The position numbers and the translations under genes are program-made. From Agrobacterium tumefaciens (lineage in GTDB: Bacteria; Pseudomonadota; Alphaproteobacteria; Rhizobiales; Rhizobiaceae), in contig NZ_CP072308.1 in NCBI RefSeq assembly GCF_017726655.1, forward strand, positions 2,492,001-2,556,000: DNA of 64,000 bases. Reading direction: 5' to 3'. This document shows, one piece after another, positions 59,776 through 64,000 of the stretch (positions within the stretch are counted from its first letter, which is position 1; each line of letters begins with the position of its first letter). The notes beneath the pieces are model-generated. The model saw only the letters and a list, made by a program, of their open reading frames with translations, made no database searches and was not told where the DNA came from.

Positions 59776-61236
59776 ATGCTCGATCTCGTCATTGCCTATT
59801 GGCCTCATATCCTTGCCGTCCTCTCCGTTATCATGGGTACCGTTGCGGCCGTGCATGCCACGATGACCAAGGAAGAAGTTCGCTCGGCGCTCGGCTGGGT
59901 TGGCGTTATCGTCTTGTCGCCGATCGTCGGCGCCGTCATCTACGCGATTGCCGGCATCAACCGCATCCGCCGATCCACAATCACGCAGCAGCGGTCCTTC
60001 ATGCAGGACGAGATCATGGATCGTGTCGCGCGGTTTGACGCCGGCGGCGATCTGGTTGCCGAGCGGGTGGGGCGACGCTTCGCGGCGATGAAAATCCTTG
60101 GCGACCGGGTGACCCGGCACGCGCTGACGACGGGTAACAGCATCGAGCCGCTGGTGACTGGCGATCTCGCTTATGAAGCCATGCTGGAGGCCATCGAACA
60201 GGCGAAACGGTCGATCATCCTCGAAACCTATATTTTCGACAATGACCGGATCGGCATGCGCTTCGTTGCGTCACTGGAGAGGGCGCAGCAGCGGGGAGTC
60301 GAGGTTCGGGTGCTGATCGATGCGGTCGGCGCGCGATATTCGGTGCCGAGCATTCTGCCGACGCTGCGCGAAAAAGGCATCGTCGCAGCGGTCTTCAACG
60401 GCAATGTCATCATGGGCCTGCGCCTGCCCTATGCCAATCTTCGCACCCACCGCAAGATTCTCGTTGTGGACGGGCGCGTCGCCTTCAGCGGCGGCATGAA
60501 TATTCGCGAAGGATTTACACGGGAATTCGCTGGTGAGAGCCAGTCCCATGACACGCATTTCAAGATCACCGGTCCCGTGGTTTCTGATTTTTTCTCGATT
60601 GCTGCGGAAGACTGGCGCTTCACGACCAAGGAAGTTCTGGATACGGCGGTCTGGGATATCGCGATCCCCGACGGGATACCGGGCTCGCAACTCATTTCCC
60701 GCGTTTGCTCGTCCGGGCCTGACAAAAGCATCGAGACCAATCACAAAATGCTGACCGGCGCATTTTCCATTGCGCGCTCGTCCATTCTCATCATGTCGCC
60801 CTATTTTCTCCCGGATCGCGAGCTTATTTCAGCGCTCATAACAGCGGCGCGGCGCGGCGTTGTCGTGGATATCGTCGTGCCGAAGAGCAACAATCTGGTA
60901 CTGGTGGATCGGGCCATGACGGCGCAATTCGATCAGATGCTGCGCAATTATTGTCGCATATGGAGGGCGACCGGACCATTCAATCATTCGAAGATGCTGG
61001 TGATCGACGGGCGGTGGAGTTACATCGGGTCCTCCAACCTCGATCCGCGCTCTTTGCGACTGAATTTCGAGATTGATCTCGAGGTGATGGATGACGGTTT
61101 CGGCCAGACCATCAGCCAGACGATTTCGACGGCACGCGATGCTGCAATACCTGTGAGACTGAGCGAACTGAAAGCGCGTCCATTCGTTGTTCGTTTCGTG
61201 GAACGGGTTCTGTGGCTTGCCTCGCCCTATCTTTGA
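59776..61236 (+). CDS. cls: Cardiolipin synthase, phospholipase D type
   Basis: A 486-residue membrane enzyme joining two phosphatidyl groups to form cardiolipin. Two N-terminal membrane segments (residues about 3-60) precede two phospholipase D domains with HKD motifs: HRKILVVDGRVAFSGGMN and HSKMLVIDGRWSYIGSSN. LETYIFDNDRIGMRF and IMSPYFLPDRELI are conserved. ATG 59776 begins directly at the first membrane segment; longer in-frame readings have no support. It is followed 13 nt later by an EEP-family gene on the same strand. Confidence 0.9.
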   Translation: MLDLVIAYWPHILAVLSVIMGTVAAVHATMTKEEVRSALGWVGVIVLSPIVGAVIYAIAGINRIRRSTITQQRSFMQDEIMDRVARFDAGGDLVAERVGRRFAAMKILGDRVTRHALTTGNSIEPLVTGDLAYEAMLEAIEQAKRSIILETYIFDNDRIGMRFVASLERAQQRGVEVRVLIDAVGARYSVPSILPTLREKGIVAAVFNGNVIMGLRLPYANLRTHRKILVVDGRVAFSGGMNIREGFTREFAGESQSHDTHFKITGPVVSDFFSIAAEDWRFTTKEVLDTAVWDIAIPDGIPGSQLISRVCSSGPDKSIETNHKMLTGAFSIARSSILIMSPYFLPDRELISALITAARRGVVVDIVVPKSNNLVLVDRAMTAQFDQMLRNYCRIWRATGPFNHSKMLVIDGRWSYIGSSNLDPRSLRLNFEIDLEVMDDGFGQTISQTISTARDAAIPVRLSELKARPFVVRFVERVLWLASPYL

Positions 61237-61249
61237 ACGGAGATGACGT

Positions 61250-62095
61250 GTGAAAAAAGACGGCATGCTGGAAAACGAAAAAGCGGTGTTGGCCAGAAAC
61301 ACCAGCCTGCCTGCCTTCGTGATGAACTCGCTGCGCAATCACCGCCAGCGGCAGAATGCCAAGCCTGAGGAAAAGGCCCACCAGTTTCCCATCATCGCTT
61401 CCTATAACGTCCACAAATGTGTTGGCCGCGACCGCAAGTTCGATCCTGATCGCACGAGCCGCGTCATTCAGGAAATCGGCGCCGACATCATCGCGCTACA
61501 GGAAGCGGACAGCCGTTTTGGCGAGCGCACCGGCCTGCTCGATCTCGCCCGGCTGGAACGGGAAAGCGGGCTGGTGCCTGTCCCCGTGCAATCGGGGGTG
61601 AAGGCGCATGGCTGGCACGGCAATGTCGTTCTGTTCAGGGAAGGCGCGGTGCGCGACGTGCACACGGTGAAGCTGCCGGGGCTTGAGCCGCGTGGCGCGC
61701 TGGTCGTGGAACTTGACCTGAAAAACGGCAGCGTGCTGCGTGTCATCGCTGCCCATTTCGGTCTTCTGCGGCACTCCCGCGCCCAGCAGGCGAAAGCCTT
61801 GCTCGGCCTTCTGGAAGCACGCGACGAATGCCCCACCATCCTTCTCGGCGATCTCAATGAATGGCGCCTCGGCAATGGCTCGTCGCTCAATACGTTCCGG
61901 GATGCGTTCGGCGCCCTGCCGCCGGCGGTGCCGAGTTTTCCGTCCAACCTGCCGGTGCTGGCGCTCGACAGGATCATCGCCAATCGAGAAGGACTGATCG
62001 AGCAGGTGGAGGCGCATGACAGCGCATTGGCGCGCATCGCCTCGGATCACCTGCCGCTGAAGGCGGCGGTGCGGACCGACCTGCTGGCGGCCTGA
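61250..62095 (+). CDS. Endonuclease/exonuclease/phosphatase (EEP) family protein
   Basis: A 281-residue DNase I-fold hydrolase. The catalytic signatures are ASYNVHKCVG (Asn), DIIALQEAD (metal-binding Glu), LLGDLNEW (Asp, Asn) and SDHLPLKA (Asp-His). GTG 61250 is the likely start with GGAG upstream. Small EEP proteins often sit beside cardiolipin synthase genes and may be phospholipid phosphodiesterases or nucleases; here they are separated by 13 nt and probably co-transcribed. The substrate is unknown. Confidence 0.85.
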   Translation: MKKDGMLENEKAVLARNTSLPAFVMNSLRNHRQRQNAKPEEKAHQFPIIASYNVHKCVGRDRKFDPDRTSRVIQEIGADIIALQEADSRFGERTGLLDLARLERESGLVPVPVQSGVKAHGWHGNVVLFREGAVRDVHTVKLPGLEPRGALVVELDLKNGSVLRVIAAHFGLLRHSRAQQAKALLGLLEARDECPTILLGDLNEWRLGNGSSLNTFRDAFGALPPAVPSFPSNLPVLALDRIIANREGLIEQVEAHDSALARIASDHLPLKAAVRTDLLAA

Positions 62096-62127
62096 ATTCG
62101 TCGGCTATTGATGCACTTTGGTGAGCC

Positions 62128-62325
62128 TCAGGCCACCGTCATCTGGCCACTGCGCGAGCGGGCTTCCAGCAACGAGGTTCGGATGGCTTCCATCAAACGC
62201 TCGCGGTTGTTTCTGACCTTGCCCCTGTCGAGATTTTGCGCGGAAAGCGCGAGGTCGAGACCCTCATGCATCACGATTGAATAGGCAACTGTTGTCGCCC
62301 AGCTCTCGTAGTCCTGCTCCATCAT
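62128..62325 (-). CDS. Small protein, unknown function
   Basis: A 65-residue, probably helical protein (YESWATTVAYSIVMHEGLDL, GKVRNNRERLMEAIRTSLLE). It converges with the EEP gene. No domain is recognised and the ribosome binding site is only moderate (GGGGCGGC upstream of ATG). The pattern is that of a real small gene but the evidence is limited. Confidence 0.55.
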   Translation of the reverse strand: MMEQDYESWATTVAYSIVMHEGLDLALSAQNLDRGKVRNNRERLMEAIRTSLLEARSRSGQMTVA

Positions 62326-62548
62326 GCCGCCCCTGAACTAAATCATTTAGTCCGAATCACCCTGCTTTTCAATTTATCACAGAATTTTAACTAAAAAAGC
62401 GCGCCTTTTCTTAAAGTTCCGCCCGGCTAGGGCGTCTATATTTCATTCCCAAAGCTTCGGCACTGAGACGTTGTAGCAGGATTGGCGTGTAACTGGCTGA
62501 AACAGATTCTATTTCAGTAAAGCGTCACGAATATTCCAGCCAATAAAA

Positions 62549-62574
62549 CGCCGCGCATCTTGGGATGCGCGGCG
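62549..62574 (-). terminator. Rho-independent terminator of the RND pump gene
   Basis: CGCCGCGCATC and GATGCGCGGCG form a perfect 11-bp stem with a 4-nt loop; on the minus strand it is followed by TTTTATT. It lies 37 nt past the RND stop codon. Confidence 0.85.
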
Positions 62575-62611
62575 GGCTTGCGTCGAAGGTTGCGGTGGAT
62601 AGGTGTCGGCC

Positions 62612-64000
62612 TCAGCCGGCCTTTTCGAGCTTGTAGTCCGAGTTGGCCGGTTCTTCCTCTTTGTGCTGGATGAGCGGGCGGTTGCCCGCCAGTTTGCGCA
62701 CCAGCACGTAGAAGACCGGTGTCATGAAGATGCCGAAGAACGTCACGCCGATCATGCCGGAGAAGACCGCGACACCCATGGCGGCGCGCATTTCCGCACC
62801 GGCACCTGTCGAGACGACCAGAGGCACCACGCCCATGATGAAGGCGAGCGAGGTCATCAGGATCGGGCGCAGGCGAAGCCGGCTTGCCTCGATGGCCGCC
62901 TGAAGCGGCGTTCGTCCCTCGAATTCCAGTTCCCGGGCGAATTCCACGATCAGGATCGCGTTTTTCGCCGAGAGACCCACAAGGACGACAAGGCCGATCT
63001 GCGTAAAGATGTTGTTATCCCCTCCCGTCAGCCAGACGCCCGTGAGAGCCGCAAGTACGCCGAGCGGCACGATCAGGATGATCGCAATCGGCAGGGTCAG
63101 GCTTTCATATTGCGCGGCGAGCACGAGATAGACGAGCAGCAGCGCCAGCGGGAACACCACGATGCTGGAGTTGCCGGCGAGAATCTGCTGGTAGGTCAGA
63201 TCCGTCCATTCATAATCGATCCCCGCGGGCAGGGTTTCGGCAAGGATCTTCTCGATCGCCGCCTGCGCCTGGCCCGATGAGAAGCCCGGTGCCGGTCCAC
63301 CGTTGATATCAGCTGCGAGGAAGCCGTTATAACGGTTGGTGCGTTCCGGTCCCGTCGTTGCATCCACCTTCAGGAGCGTCGACAGCGGGATCATCTGACC
63401 CGTCGCGGAGCGAACCTTCAGGCGGCCAATATCTTCCGCATGGGCGCGGAACTGCGAGTCCGCCTGCACACGGACGCTGTATGTGCGGCCGAAGGCGTTG
63501 AAGTCATTGACGTAGAGCGAGCCGAGATAAATCTGCAGCGTCTGGAAGACGTCGCTGACGGAGACGCCCAGCTGTTCGGCCTTGGCGCGGTCGAGGTCGG
63601 CGAAGAGCTGCGGCACGTTGATCTGGTAGCTGGAGAAGATGCCCGCCAGCTCCGGTGTCTGATAGGCCTTGGCGATGACGGCCTTCGCCGCTTCATCCAG
63701 CGTCTGGTAGCCGTAACCGGCGCGGTCTTCGATCTGCAGTTTGAAGCCACCTGTCTGGCCGAGACCGTTGACCGGCGGCGGCGGGAACATGGCGATAAAG
63801 GCATCCTGAATGCCGGCGAACTTCTGGTTCAGCTGCATGGCGATGGCGCCGCCGGAGAGTTCCGGTGTCTTGCGCTTTTCGAAGTCATCGAGAACCGCAA
63901 AGACGATGCCGGAGTTGGAGCCGATGGTGAAGCCGTTGATCGACAGGCCCGGGAAGGCGATGGCGTGGCTGACACCGGGCGTTTCCATGGCGATCGCGCT
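62612..64000 (-). CDS. RND-family multidrug efflux pump inner-membrane protein, partial
   Basis: The C-terminal 462 residues of an AcrB/MexB-type (HAE1) proton-driven exporter; the N-terminal half is beyond the window end. Visible are the porter-domain segments LDRAKAEQLGVSVSDVFQTL and LGSLYVNDFNAFGRTYSVRV, and the membrane helices with PLALLLVYLVLAAQYESLTL, IGLVVLVGLSAKNAILIVEF and the motif RLRPILMTSLAFIMGVVPLV. The C-terminus is short and charged. A membrane fusion protein gene would be expected upstream, outside the window. Confidence 0.92.
   Translation of the reverse strand, partial: SAIAMETPGVSHAIAFPGLSINGFTIGSNSGIVFAVLDDFEKRKTPELSGGAIAMQLNQKFAGIQDAFIAMFPPPPVNGLGQTGGFKLQIEDRAGYGYQTLDEAAKAVIAKAYQTPELAGIFSSYQINVPQLFADLDRAKAEQLGVSVSDVFQTLQIYLGSLYVNDFNAFGRTYSVRVQADSQFRAHAEDIGRLKVRSATGQMIPLSTLLKVDATTGPERTNRYNGFLAADINGGPAPGFSSGQAQAAIEKILAETLPAGIDYEWTDLTYQQILAGNSSIVVFPLALLLVYLVLAAQYESLTLPIAIILIVPLGVLAALTGVWLTGGDNNIFTQIGLVVLVGLSAKNAILIVEFARELEFEGRTPLQAAIEASRLRLRPILMTSLAFIMGVVPLVVSTGAGAEMRAAMGVAVFSGMIGVTFFGIFMTPVFYVLVRKLAGNRPLIQHKEEEPANSDYKLEKAG

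Noticed and set aside
1..64000. tRNA, rRNA, CRISPR array, prophage or phage-defence genes
   Set aside because: No cloverleaf-like genes, rRNA segments, regularly spaced repeats or phage/defence proteins were recognised by reading both strands; a dedicated search could still find a small RNA.

Overview
The window reads as chromosomal DNA of an alphaproteobacterium of the Rhizobiaceae, most likely Agrobacterium or a close Rhizobium relative. The evidence is high GC, dense operons with ATGA overlaps, many ABC uptake systems, fused pntA, an EcfG-type ECF sigma factor with GGAAC-N17-GTT promoters, and small hydrophilic proteins typical of that family. No rRNA, tRNA, CRISPR array, prophage or intact insertion sequence was seen.

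Layout. 1-3.7 kb: the 3' part of a branched-chain-amino-acid-type ABC operon (ATPase, two permeases) ending in a zinc alcohol dehydrogenase. 3.7-5.0 kb: decayed insertion-sequence debris. 5.0-16.5 kb: a sugar-acid locus. A KDGal kinase (dgoK) and an SGNH hydrolase run leftward. Rightward run a DapA-type aldolase, an enolase-superfamily dehydratase, a complete sugar ABC importer, an epimerase/dehydrogenase, an IclR regulator fused to an SMP-30 lactonase, and an SDR. 16.7-19.4 kb: XRE regulator, fatty-acid desaturase and a PhnD-like protein without signal peptide. 19.5-25.4 kb: a leftward operon with a quaternary-amine-type ABC importer, a HutC-type GntR regulator and a histidine ammonia-lyase homologue that lacks the Ala-Ser-Gly triad forming the MIO cofactor; a GTxTAxAC operator lies upstream. 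25.7-30.9 kb: a LysR/EamA exporter pair and a sugar ABC importer with one frameshifted permease and no ATPase.

31-50 kb is a stress-response island: low-affinity iron permease homologue, FMN reductase, secreted PepSY-like protein, KatE, DUF892 ferritin-like protein, isochorismatase-fold hydrolase, SDR plus formaldehyde-dehydrogenase-like ADH, EcfG-like sigma factor, glgA-treZ, two Crp-type regulators, a degenerate receiver protein, UdgX and many proteins of 60-112 residues. Ten GGAAC-N17-GTT-like promoters (one with a mismatch) precede these genes, so much of the island is probably one general-stress regulon.

50-64 kb is mostly housekeeping: pntAB, an MHS-type MFS transporter with a large inserted domain, asd, a lytic transglycosylase, a palindromic repeat, beta-carbonic anhydrase, pdxY, cardiolipin synthase, an EEP-family nuclease/phosphatase, and the 3' part of an RND efflux pump.

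The most interesting locus is 19.5-25.4 kb. A MIO-less lyase together with a betaine-type importer and a HutC-type regulator fits uptake and trimethylamine elimination from a betaine of histidine, such as ergothioneine or hercynine. This is an inference that needs biochemical proof. Three genes (the 28.0 kb permease, the 31.4 kb iron permease homologue, glgA) each look one G short in a G run, which points to base-calling errors as much as to real pseudogenes.
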